Shown piece by piece: positions 25,529 through 33,346 of a DNA stretch of 64,000 bases. Each line of letters opens with the position of its first letter. Positions within the stretch are counted from its first letter, which is position 1. The DNA lies in NCBI RefSeq assembly GCF_018736145.1, contig NZ_CP059997.1, forward strand, positions 3,781,501-3,845,500. The letters run 5' to 3'. Below the pieces are notes generated by a model that worked only from the letters and a program-made list of their open reading frames with translations, was not told the origin of the DNA and did not search any database. A program made the translations under genes and the position numbers. This DNA is from Amycolatopsis sp. CA-230715. Lineage in GTDB: Bacteria > Actinomycetota > Actinomycetes > Mycobacteriales > Pseudonocardiaceae.

Positions 25529-25765
25529 GTGATCATCGAATTTTCCAGCACCAGAACCGCAGCCGCGCCGGTGCGCAAGCTCGACGCGCTCGCCGTCGAG
25601 GCCGCGCTCAACGGCCGCCGTGCCTACGACGAGCTGCACCCGCGCGAGGTGTTCGAGGTCGTCCGGATCGCTCGCCGGCGCGGCAACACCCTCGACCAGG
25701 TCGCCGAACTGCTCGACGTGGATTTCTTCATGATCGCCGACGAGTACGACGCCGCGGGGGCCTGA
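25529..25765 (+). CDS. Small phage protein, unknown function
   Basis: A 78-aa protein with a predicted HTH-like C-terminal half (LHPREVFEVVRIARRRGNTL, DQVAELLDVD). GTG 25529 has AGGGGG four bases upstream. Its stop overlaps the next ATG. The 135 bp before it (25394-25528) contains no gene and may hold a promoter or terminator. Confidence 0.55.
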   Translation: MIIEFSSTRTAAAPVRKLDALAVEAALNGRRAYDELHPREVFEVVRIARRRGNTLDQVAELLDVDFFMIADEYDAAGA

Positions 25766-26649
25766 TGAGCGTTCAGGCCCTGCGTTGGGCCGCCGAGCAG
25801 CAGGTCGGCGCCCCCATGCCGAAACTCGTGCTCTACGCCCTGGCCGAGCACGCCAACCGCGACGGCTACGCCACAACGTCACTTACCACGCTCGCGCGGG
25901 AGACCGAGGCGTCGCGACGAACCGTGCAGCGCGGGCTCGACACGCTCGTCGAGCGACGGCTCATCGCCCGCACCCGACGCCAGCGCGGCACCGGTGCCGA
26001 CACGTCCAGCGAGTACCAACTCATGCTCAACCGACCCGGCGACGGTGACACACCGACACCCCAGAGGGAGGGACACACCGCCACCCCCGAGTGTCAGAAC
26101 GACACTCCCCCCGTGCCAGAGCAACACCCCGGGAGTGTCAGACAGGCACCCCACGCGGGTGTCATAGCGGCACCCCAAGGTGAACCGGAACTACTGAACC
26201 GAACTACGGAACCAAGCCGTCACGCGCGCCCGCACACGCGAGGCACCACCACCGCGGCGGAACTCTCGGCGACCGCGTCTCGGCCCGACGCCTACCGGCT
26301 GGTGACGTCGTGGCGCGACCAGACCGGCGCCGCCTACCGACCGGCGACGATTCGCGCGCTCGCCAAACAGGCCGACGGCATCCTGCGCGACGGTGGTGCC
26401 CTGGTCCCGTTGCGAGCCGCGCTCGACGAGTGGGACCGCCGACCCGATGCTCGGCCCGGTCTGCTGCCGCACCTGTACGACGACGCGGTCAAGGCCACCC
26501 GGCGCGCCGAGCAGCCGTCGACCCGTTCGCCGGCACCGCGCAGTGCCCGGGGCGAGAAGGTCCGCGGGTGGCTCGCGCTCGCCGCCGAGTCCGCGCCGAC
26601 CGATGCCGAGCCCGTCGAGCTGCTCGTCGCCAGCGAGGGCAACTCGTGA
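25765..26649 (+). CDS. HTH replication-initiation-like protein
   Basis: A 294-aa protein with an N-terminal winged HTH of the kind in phage replisome organisers (MPKLVLYALAEHANRDGYATTSLTTLARETEASRRT, read in two parts), a long low-complexity linker, and a C-terminal helical domain (AYRLVTSWRDQTGAAYRPAT). It resembles DnaD/primosomal organiser architecture and is coupled to a likely helicase-loader-type gene, so a replication-origin role is plausible. Confidence 0.65.
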   Translation: MSVQALRWAAEQQVGAPMPKLVLYALAEHANRDGYATTSLTTLARETEASRRTVQRGLDTLVERRLIARTRRQRGTGADTSSEYQLMLNRPGDGDTPTPQREGHTATPECQNDTPPVPEQHPGSVRQAPHAGVIAAPQGEPELLNRTTEPSRHARPHTRGTTTAAELSATASRPDAYRLVTSWRDQTGAAYRPATIRALAKQADGILRDGGALVPLRAALDEWDRRPDARPGLLPHLYDDAVKATRRAEQPSTRSPAPRSARGEKVRGWLALAAESAPTDAEPVELLVASEGNS

Positions 26650-27161
26650 ACCGCACGGAAGTCGCCGCGCTGCTCGGCGCTGCCTCGGCCGTCGACCCAA
26701 AGGTGCCGCAACCCGATCCGGACGTGCTGACCATGTGGGCCGGCATCCTCGACGACGTCCCGGCCGACATCGCCGGCGCCGCCGTTCGCGAGCACTACCG
26801 GCACTCGGGCGAGACCGTCATGCCGGCCGACATCGTCGAGCATTGGCGCGCCGCTCGCCGCGACGCCGCCGAGCGCCAGCACTCCGCGCAGTTGCGCGCC
26901 CGCGCCACCGAGCGCCCGCTCGATCTTCGCACCATCCGCGACGGCATCGCCCGCGTCACCGCGGCACTCGCCATCACCCGCGGAGTCGACCCCGAGCACG
27001 CCGAAGCCGAGGCCGAAGCGCGCCGCGCCTACCTCGCAGTGTCGTGCACCTGGTGCAAAGCCCAACCGGGCGCACCGTGCACCGGTCCCGGCGGCAAGCC
27101 GCTCACCAAGCAGTCCGCACACGACGCCCGGCTCGCCGACGCGCTCACGTCCACACGCTGA
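26646..27161 (+). CDS. Phage early protein with Zn-ribbon tail, possible helicase loader
   Basis: A 171-aa protein. The N-terminal part (VLTMWAGILDDVPADIAGAA... HSGETVMPADIVEHWRAARR) resembles helicase loader/inhibitor-type phage proteins. The C-terminus carries the CTWCKAQPGAPCTGPGGKPL motif followed by HDAR, a zinc-binding tail frequent in actinophage proteins. GTG 26646 overlaps the upstream stop (GTGA). The loader assignment rests on position and size. Confidence 0.55.
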   Translation: MNRTEVAALLGAASAVDPKVPQPDPDVLTMWAGILDDVPADIAGAAVREHYRHSGETVMPADIVEHWRAARRDAAERQHSAQLRARATERPLDLRTIRDGIARVTAALAITRGVDPEHAEAEAEARRAYLAVSCTWCKAQPGAPCTGPGGKPLTKQSAHDARLADALTSTR

Positions 27162-27213
27162 ACACCAGGGGGGAACCGATGAACCACGACGAGACCACCG
27201 CGGCGACCGGTCG

Positions 27214-27249
27214 CCGGCGTCTTCGCGCGCACGCGCGCGAAGACGCCGG
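27214..27249. terminator. 16-bp perfect hairpin ending the early operon
   Basis: CCGGCGTCTTCGCGCG (27214-27229) and its complement (27234-27249) form a perfect stem with the loop CACG. It lies 52 bp after the previous stop and before the methyltransferase remnant. There is no T-run, as is common in high-GC hosts. Confidence 0.65.
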
Positions 27250-27277
27250 ATCGGAATCGCTTATTCACCGGTGCCGT

Positions 27278-27421
27278 GTGAAGATCGGCTGCCTATCCGG
27301 CGGATATGGCGGACTCGATCTCAACGTACCGACCGCTCTCGGCGGCTTCGGCGTCTGGCACGCTGAGATTGATCCGGACGCCTCCTCCCTGCTGGACGTC
27401 CTTCTCGGCGAGGTGGCATGA
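27278..27421 (+). pseudogene. N-terminal remnant of a DNA cytosine methyltransferase
   Basis: Forty-seven codons reading VKIGCLSGGYGGLDLNVPTA then FGVWHAEIDPDASSLL, which is motif I and II of Dcm-type phage methyltransferases (IGSLxxGYGGLD... E-x-D). The frame then ends at the WhiB start, so the target-recognition and catalytic (PCQ) motifs are missing. The open frame extends back to ATG 27179, but that part spans the hairpin and is not family-like. It looks like a deletion relic. Confidence 0.65.
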
Positions 27422-27810
27422 ACCGTCTACCGGAGTGGCGTGCCCGCGCAACCTGCCGCGACCGCCTTGACCTTGACTTCATCGATCCGACTGCCGACGA
27501 GATCGACCAGTGTCGTGCACTGTGTGACGAGTGTCCGGTGCGTGAAAAGTGTCTTACCGACGCGCTCACTCGCGGGGAACCGTGGGGGATCTGGGGCGGA
27601 CTTGGCGTCAACGAACGGGCCCAGCTCGCGGAAGAATTCGGGCACCCTCCACCAGCGGTGATTCCCTGCCATGGAACAAACACACGCTACGCAAAACACC
27701 GATGCCGCTGCGCCCTCTGCCGAGGCGCGCATACCGAGTACGAGCGACAGCGGCGGGCACGTATACGAGCAAAGGAATCGAATTTTGTCGACACACTCGA
27801 TGGTGCTTGA
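27418..27810 (+). CDS. WhiB-family regulator
   Basis: A 130-aa Wbl protein. The four Fe-S cluster cysteines are in ATCRD and C-x2-C-x5-C (LCDECPVREKC), followed by the GIWGGL turn. An additional Cys-rich tail (CHGTNTRYAKHRCRCALCRG) with basic residues is typical of phage and plasmid WhiB proteins. Phage Wbl proteins such as TM4 WhiBTM4 can block host WhiB2-type function and contribute to superinfection exclusion. Its ATG overlaps the truncated methyltransferase frame. Confidence 0.9.
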   Translation: MNRLPEWRARATCRDRLDLDFIDPTADEIDQCRALCDECPVREKCLTDALTRGEPWGIWGGLGVNERAQLAEEFGHPPPAVIPCHGTNTRYAKHRCRCALCRGAHTEYERQRRARIRAKESNFVDTLDGA

Positions 27811-27882
27811 TGTTCTTAAGTGTGCCGGACTCAACCGGCCAGGCGTTGAACAGCGCGCCGTACTCGTTATCTCGCCGCCACA

Positions 27883-29460
27883 TCAAGATGGATTCATAAG
27901 CTTGTGCGCAAAATCGACGAGAATTTCAACACGCTGTTCGACGAATGACTCGTACGAATCGTCAAATAAGGAACTCGGGCAGAACGCTTGCTCGAGAATA
28001 TTTGGAACTAGGCTTTCGTCCATTCGAGCCCGGTATAGACTTGGCGCCACACCGCCAAGCGTCTTGTTGTCCGAACTCGACATGAATACGAAATTTGCGA
28101 GCATTCCAATCTCATAAGCAGGCACGTCTTGATCTTTAAGGTATTTTTGGGGATACAGGTGATGGAATTCGTTTCGATTGTAGGCCTGCAAGACTTTTCT
28201 GAGGCCAATTGGCGATCCCGAAACGAAACTACGAGGATTCCCCTGCGCAAGCAGGAGTACGAATACTTTCGTATGCACGGTGCCAATATTGAAAGTCTGA
28301 TCCGTAAAGTATCCACCATCAACGTCAGCAGAAACAGAGTCTAATGCCGATGCCTCACCTCGACGAAGCTTCAAGACTTCCTCGATATCGCGATTCATAT
28401 TCCTAACCACGGCGGCACTGAAACGGCGCGAGAAACAGGACCGCCAAAACCAAGAAATTAACACTCTTCGCTGAGCAGCCGTAACCTTTACTTCTTTCCC
28501 GTCCGGCGCGGCAAAGAACACCGAGAGCGGCACAAGGAGTGCCGGATACGGCAAGTTGACCAAGGTGGCAACACCGATGTTAGATTGAAGGAAGTCGATC
28601 GCACCCTTGATACCGTTAACCATACTCGGAAAACGATCTCTGACCTCACCGCCGTTAAGCTCAACGAGCGAACCAGGAGAAACGTCGCCAGCCACAATAG
28701 CAGCACAACAACGGAGCAGAAGGTTCGAATCTTCACCTACGCCATGAAAGCCGAAAGGTCGCAGATCTTCAGCGAAATCGCCGAATTTTTCTTGCAAATC
28801 AAAATCTTCGCTCCAAGTCCATGCAGATAGAAGCTGGAGGATATCCAGGTCCATCCCCATGCGATTTACTCGCTCAAAGACAATCGCAACCTTTGCTCGA
28901 TCATCAGTTTCCACCAGCTGCACAGGTATCGAAGCTTGCTGGAAAACAGCTTGCACGGCCCCAATGCGATCAGCTAGAGCATCATCGAAATTCTTAGTGG
29001 CATTCCTGTAGCCAGACACGTTAAAGAAGGAACTAATAGGGAAGTGACGACCTACATCGACCTTATCCTCCGGCAAACATAGAAATTGCGACTCTTGCAA
29101 GTCCGACTCAGCACCCAGGTCGAAGTACACCCTAGTCCATGAAGCATCTTCAATCGGATTAATATCCGATTGGAATACCCCAAATATCGACGTTAGTCGC
29201 TGCTGTCCATCAAGCACATAATCTATAGGAAGATCAGGATCGGGCTCTGACAACTCAAAAGGACCCAGCTGCCGTTCAGACTTCAGCTGGTCCCTCGTTC
29301 GCCAAAGGATCACTGCACCAAACGGGTAGTCTTTGTAGATACTGTCCATCAAGAAGGCTACGCGCTCAGCATCCCAGACGAACCCCCTCTGGAAAGCAGG
29401 AATTCGGAGCCGACCGCTCGTAACCCGACTAATTATCTCACGAATCGAAAGACCACTCAT
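27883..29460 (-). CDS. DUF262/HNH protein, GmrSD-like defence cargo
   Basis: A 525-aa protein on the strand opposite to its neighbours. The N-terminal DUF262 domain has FQRGFVWD (23-30) and DGQQRLTSI (84-92), the ParB/Srx-like nucleotide-binding motif of GmrS. The C-terminus has FHHLYPQKYL (H433-H434) with N456 and N465, matching the DUF1524-type HNH of GmrD. Fused DUF262-DUF1524 proteins are type IV restriction enzymes that attack modified phage DNA. Codon use and base composition are visibly AT-richer than in adjacent genes, so it was acquired separately. Confidence 0.82.
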   Translation of the reverse strand: MSGLSIREIISRVTSGRLRIPAFQRGFVWDAERVAFLMDSIYKDYPFGAVILWRTRDQLKSERQLGPFELSEPDPDLPIDYVLDGQQRLTSIFGVFQSDINPIEDASWTRVYFDLGAESDLQESQFLCLPEDKVDVGRHFPISSFFNVSGYRNATKNFDDALADRIGAVQAVFQQASIPVQLVETDDRAKVAIVFERVNRMGMDLDILQLLSAWTWSEDFDLQEKFGDFAEDLRPFGFHGVGEDSNLLLRCCAAIVAGDVSPGSLVELNGGEVRDRFPSMVNGIKGAIDFLQSNIGVATLVNLPYPALLVPLSVFFAAPDGKEVKVTAAQRRVLISWFWRSCFSRRFSAAVVRNMNRDIEEVLKLRRGEASALDSVSADVDGGYFTDQTFNIGTVHTKVFVLLLAQGNPRSFVSGSPIGLRKVLQAYNRNEFHHLYPQKYLKDQDVPAYEIGMLANFVFMSSSDNKTLGGVAPSLYRARMDESLVPNILEQAFCPSSLFDDSYESFVEQRVEILVDFAHKLMNPS

Positions 29461-29624
29461 CAGCCAGGCGCCTCCATGTCTCGCGTTGCCCCATCATAGG
29501 CCGAGCAGGCACGACCTCAGGGCATCCGCTGACAGCGTGTTGTCAATCGGTAGTCGCCATGACGGTCGTCACGGAAGCCGCGCGAGACCAAACTCCGGTG
29601 ACATAGCTACCTAAAGCTCGGATC

Positions 29625-30488
29625 ATGATCGCGTTCATGTGCACCGTTCCCTCATGCAGCCACCCAACGCGTGGTACCACGGTGTGTTTCTCGTGCGCCA
29701 GTCGGCTACGCGCCGAGCTGACTGAGATTGTGGAGTTGGTGGATGACCTCGACTACGCAGTCGCCCGCCTCGCCACCAGACCCCGGGTCGGGTCGCGCTC
29801 AGCTGAGATGGGGTTGCCATTCAACGTCGGTGCCGCCGAGGTTCGCGACGTCGTGCACAACGTGCTCTCGACGTGGGTGCGAGACTTGTGGGAGACGAAC
29901 GGTGTACGCCAACAAGTGCCGAGCGGCGAAACCGCGCCGGACGGGTCGCCGCTGACCGTCGCCGAGCTGGAACCGCTCGACCTCGACGACACCGTGCCCG
30001 AGATGGCCGCGTGGCTGCGCCGTCACCCGTCATGGATCGAGTACCACCCTGTCGGCGGCGAGCTGGTCGACGAGATCGGTGACGCCGTCGAGCAGGTCCG
30101 CCGGGCCGTCGACCTCCCACCGGCGCGCGTGTACTGCGGGCCGTGCCCGGATTGCTCGGCCGACCTCTACGCCCGCCCCGAACGTGCCGTCGTCGCCTGT
30201 CGCGAGTGCGGAATGCACCACGACGTCGAGGCCCGGCGCGAGAAGCTGCTCGACGCCGCCCGCGACGTCGAGGCGACCGCGGCGGAGATCGCCCGCGCGT
30301 TGCCGAAACTGCTCGGCCGCGAACTGTCGGCGAACACGCTGCGCACGTGGGCACGCGCCGGCAAGCTCGACAAGTGCGAGCCCGACGAACACGGGCGGCC
30401 GCGGTACCGCGTCGGCGACGTCATCGACCTTGCGCTCGTCACCCCCGCGCGAAGGCGTGTAACCCGTGAACCGGCCGGTTGTGCTTAA
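29625..30488 (+). CDS. Phage DNA-binding protein with Zn-binding motifs and HTH
   Basis: A 287-aa protein. It has an N-terminal Cys cluster (CTVPSCSHPTRGTTVCFSC), a helical middle, a central zinc ribbon (CGPCPDCSADLYARPERAVV followed by ACREC), and a C-terminal MerR-like HTH (ANTLRTWARAGKLDKCEPDE, GRPRYRVGDVID). This architecture is common just upstream of actinophage terminases. Its role is unknown, perhaps late regulation. ATG 29625 or 29637 could start. A strong hairpin follows. Confidence 0.7.
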   Translation: MIAFMCTVPSCSHPTRGTTVCFSCASRLRAELTEIVELVDDLDYAVARLATRPRVGSRSAEMGLPFNVGAAEVRDVVHNVLSTWVRDLWETNGVRQQVPSGETAPDGSPLTVAELEPLDLDDTVPEMAAWLRRHPSWIEYHPVGGELVDEIGDAVEQVRRAVDLPPARVYCGPCPDCSADLYARPERAVVACRECGMHHDVEARREKLLDAARDVEATAAEIARALPKLLGRELSANTLRTWARAGKLDKCEPDEHGRPRYRVGDVIDLALVTPARRRVTREPAGCA

Positions 30489-30532
30489 ACTGGCGATTAG
30501 CAGCGGGTGAGCTGTACCCGCACCACGATCTG

Positions 30533-30571
30533 ACAGCCCCGGACTACCCTCCCCCCTCAGTCCGGGGCTGT
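30533..30571 (+). terminator. 13-bp hairpin between early and packaging genes
   Basis: ACAGCCCCGGACT (30533-30545) pairs perfectly with AGTCCGGGGCTGT (30559-30571), with a 13-base C/T-rich loop. It lies 44 bp after the preceding stop. It also argues against any terminase start upstream of it. Confidence 0.75.
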
Positions 30572-30589
30572 CTGCTGCCCGGGGGCGAG

Positions 30590-31093
30590 GTGATCACCTT
30601 GCCGCGCAATCTGATCACCGACGCCGACCGCGAGCGCGTCCGCGAGCTGCACGCCGAGGGCAGGGCACGCAACGACATCGCCCGGGAGATCAGCCGCTCG
30701 CCGTCCACGGTGACCGGCATCGCCCGCGCGCTTGGTCTGTCTTTTGACCGCTCGGCCACTGCCGCCGCAACGCACGCTCGCCAGGTCGACAACCGCGCCC
30801 GCCGCGCCGACATCGTCGGACGGCTCTACGGCCGCGCCGAGCGCATCCTCGGCCGCCTCGAGGCCGACCGGTACACGTTCACCGCGACCACGATCAACGG
30901 CATTGAGTCCAAGGTGCTCGACCACGTGCCGGCACCGGACGAGAAAGCGCTCGCCTCGGCGATGTCGACGCATCTCGGCACCGCGGCCAAGCTCGAACAG
31001 GTCGACGCCGACACCGACGCCGAAGGTGTTCGGTCGATGCTCGGCGGGCTCGCCGTCGCGCTCGGCATCACCACCGGGCCGCCGCAAGGGTGA
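30590..31093 (+). CDS. Terminase small subunit-like HTH protein
   Basis: A 167-aa protein starting MITLPRNLITDADRERVREL with an HTH (AEGRARNDIAREISRSPSTVTGIARALG, in part) and a helical C-terminus. Proteins of this type precede the large terminase in actinophages and are taken to recognise packaging sites. GTG 30590 is chosen because it follows the 13-bp hairpin and has GGGGG four bases upstream; an ORF from 30479 would be translated through the hairpin. Confidence 0.7.
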   Translation: MITLPRNLITDADRERVRELHAEGRARNDIAREISRSPSTVTGIARALGLSFDRSATAAATHARQVDNRARRADIVGRLYGRAERILGRLEADRYTFTATTINGIESKVLDHVPAPDEKALASAMSTHLGTAAKLEQVDADTDAEGVRSMLGGLAVALGITTGPPQG

Positions 31094-31125
31094 GTGAGAC
31101 CGGGCTATACCTCGAGTTGCGAAGG

Positions 31126-31764
31126 CTAGGGCGCTTCCTTATTCTTCGCAGCCGCTTTCGCTAGGCGAGCCTGCTTCATTCGCTCGATCCTCGCCGGCGA
31201 CTGGAACACCTCCTGGAGAAGTTCCCCCATGAGCACAAGAGTTTCCGCAGCTTCCTCGACCTCTACGGGGGCGACAAAGTCGCCGTGCGCCATGTCATTG
31301 CCAAGAAACCGGATCTCATGCGCCGCATCCTGAATGCTTGGCCTGATCAAGTGCAGGCCATGCAGCCCGTCAATTTTTGACTTCAAGTTTCCTTGAGTTA
31401 CACCTTTTTCTTTGGCTGTCGCTTCAACTACGGACCGCGCTAGCAGGACCGCTGCCCGGTAAGCGTGAATACTGAAGCAGGAATAGGATTCAGAGGCAGC
31501 GGCGGCGATATGTTCCGGCACATCGTCGAATTGCTTCCCAACTCCCACCTTCGGAATCCACTCGGCGTACTCGATCATATGCTCGAACATCTCTTCGGCA
31601 GTGAACATTCTGCTGTCTGAGCTGTAGGTGTGCCACGCGACGCTAAGCCTCTCGCAGTTGTCGCACTTGAACGCGCCCATGAGCAAGCCGTCAACGGAGA
31701 CCGTTGTGCCGAAATTCTCCATGTGTGAGACCCGCTCACACCAACCGCAGGTAGTGCTAGCCAT
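31126..31764 (-). CDS. DUF4145-containing cargo protein
   Basis: A 212-aa protein with an N-terminal zinc-ribbon-like segment (C-x2-C in TTCGWCERV, C-x2-C in FKCDNCERL) and a C-terminal DUF4145 domain (AAVLLARSVVEATAKEKGVT, LKSKIDGLHG, IRFLGNDMAHGDF). DUF4145 occurs in restriction and other defence proteins and in small stand-alone cargo genes. It lies in reverse orientation between the terminase genes, with lower GC, so it is an insertion into the packaging module. Confidence 0.75.
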   Translation of the reverse strand: MASTTCGWCERVSHMENFGTTVSVDGLLMGAFKCDNCERLSVAWHTYSSDSRMFTAEEMFEHMIEYAEWIPKVGVGKQFDDVPEHIAAAASESYSCFSIHAYRAAVLLARSVVEATAKEKGVTQGNLKSKIDGLHGLHLIRPSIQDAAHEIRFLGNDMAHGDFVAPVEVEEAAETLVLMGELLQEVFQSPARIERMKQARLAKAAAKNKEAP

Positions 31765-31821
31765 CGCGACAGGTTACGGCTCAAAATGCTTCTCCACACC
31801 TCAACATGCCGAGGTGAGTTG

Positions 31822-33075
31822 ATGCCCGGCGAACCACCACTATCCGCGGCACAAGTCGCATCGATGCGCGAAGCGAGCGCTCGAGTGAACATCTGGTCGG
31901 GCGCCATCCGGTCCGGCAAGACTATCGCGAGCTTGTTGCGCTGGTTGATCTTCGTCGCGCACGCGCCCCGCGGCGGGCAACTCGTCGTTGTCGGGCGCAC
32001 CCGCGACTCGGTCGCCCGCAACGTGTTCGCGCCGCTGCAAGACCCGAGCTTGTTCGGTGCGGTTGCCGACCACGTCCGCTACACCGCGGGCGCGCCGTCC
32101 GGCTGGATTCTCGGCCGGCAAGTGTTCGTACTCGGCGCGTCCGACAGCAAGGCCGAGAAGGTCCTGCGCGGGCTCACCTGCGCGGGCGCGTACGTCGACG
32201 AAGTCACCGTCGTGGCCCGCGAGTTCTTCAAGCAGCTACTTGGCCGGATGTCGGTTCCGGGCGCGCAACTGTTCGGTACCACCAACCCGGACAACCCCGC
32301 GCATTGGCTGAAACACGACTACCTCGACCGGCTCGCCGAGCTGCCCGACTGGCGCTCGTTCGCGTTCACCCTCGACGACAACCCCTCGTTGTCCGCCGAG
32401 TACCGCGCGAGCATCCGTCGCGAGTACACCGGCTTGTGGTTCCGCCGATTCATCCTCGGCGAGTGGGTCGCCGCAGAGGGCGCCGTGTTCGACATGTGGG
32501 ACCCCGACCGGCACGTCGTGCCGTGGGCCGAGCTGCCCGACCTGCGGCGACTGCTCGCCGTCGGCGTCGACTACGGCACCACGAACGCAACCGCGGCGCT
32601 GGCGCTCGGCCTCGGCACCGACGACCGGCTGTACCTGGTTGACGAGTGGCGCCACGACCCGGCGCACGCGCGGACCCGGCTCACCGATTCCCAGCTCGCC
32701 GCCGGCCTGCGCGAGTGGCTCGACCTCGATCACCACCCGCGACAGCAGGGCCGGCCCGAGTTCGTCGTCGTCGACCCGGCCGCCGCGAGCTTCCGGGTAC
32801 AACTCCAGTCCGACGGCGTGCTTACCCAAGCCGCCGACAACGACGTCGCCTACGGCATCCGGACCGTGTCGAGCCTGCTCGCCGAGGACCGGTTGCGCGT
32901 GGCCGACCGGTGCCGCGGGTTCATCGCCGAGGTACCCGGCTATTCGTGGGACGACAAAGCGACCGCCGCCGGCGAGGACAAGCCGATCAAGATCGCTGAT
33001 CACTCGCTCGACGGCGGCCGCTACGCCGTGACGACTACTGAGGCGCTCTGGCGGCCTGCTCTCGCCGCCGCCTGA
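31822..33075 (+). CDS. Terminase large subunit
   Basis: A 417-aa packaging motor. The ATPase domain has Walker A GAIRSGKT (27-34) and Walker B AYVDEV (D126/E127), with coupling motif GTTNPDNP. The RNase H-like nuclease domain has aspartates in VGVDYGTTN, VVVDPAA and ADHSLDGGRYA. This is the type used by SPP1-like headful phages. ATG 31822 has GAGGTG upstream; the ORF begins earlier at 31786 without support. Confidence 0.93.
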   Translation: MPGEPPLSAAQVASMREASARVNIWSGAIRSGKTIASLLRWLIFVAHAPRGGQLVVVGRTRDSVARNVFAPLQDPSLFGAVADHVRYTAGAPSGWILGRQVFVLGASDSKAEKVLRGLTCAGAYVDEVTVVAREFFKQLLGRMSVPGAQLFGTTNPDNPAHWLKHDYLDRLAELPDWRSFAFTLDDNPSLSAEYRASIRREYTGLWFRRFILGEWVAAEGAVFDMWDPDRHVVPWAELPDLRRLLAVGVDYGTTNATAALALGLGTDDRLYLVDEWRHDPAHARTRLTDSQLAAGLREWLDLDHHPRQQGRPEFVVVDPAAASFRVQLQSDGVLTQAADNDVAYGIRTVSSLLAEDRLRVADRCRGFIAEVPGYSWDDKATAAGEDKPIKIADHSLDGGRYAVTTTEALWRPALAAA

Positions 33076-33313
33076 ACAGCGGATACGCCTCCGGTCTGCC
33101 CTGCTTGTCCTGTCCGACCGACCACTCGGACAGAACCCAACCGGCGCGCTCGACCGCCTCAATCTGGATAGACCAGTCGGCGACCTCGCCAGACAAAAAG
33201 TGGTGCGTCGCCGGCCAGTTCAACCGGGCGGCGAAGAAGAACCGGCCCTCGGCGAACGCCTTGCGCGCTTCCTCGCCGATGGTGTCCGCCTTGGCCTGCT
33301 TGAAAACTCCCAC
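33035..33313 (-). CDS. Small conserved actinobacterial protein, antisense to the terminase end
   Basis: A 92-aa protein starting MGVFKQAKADTIGEEARKAF and including a conserved-looking body (FAARLNWPATHHFLSGEVAD, WVLSEWSVGQDKQGRPEAYP, LFRRR). This pattern is widespread in streptomycete and related chromosomes and elements as an uncharacterised family. GTG 33313 has GGGAG four bases upstream. It overlaps the terminase 3' end by 41 bp on the other strand and leaves a tight gap to the portal. The function is unknown. Confidence 0.7.
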   Translation of the reverse strand: MGVFKQAKADTIGEEARKAFAEGRFFFAARLNWPATHHFLSGEVADWSIQIEAVERAGWVLSEWSVGQDKQGRPEAYPLFRRRREQAARAPQ

Positions 33314-33346
33314 GTTTCTCCCTGCTCTGGTGAAAGGGGGTGCGTC

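Noticed and set aside
30479..30589. N-terminal extension of the small terminase
   Set aside because: It would be translated through a perfect 13-bp hairpin and is Pro-rich and unlike family members; GTG 30590 has a suitable RBS distance.
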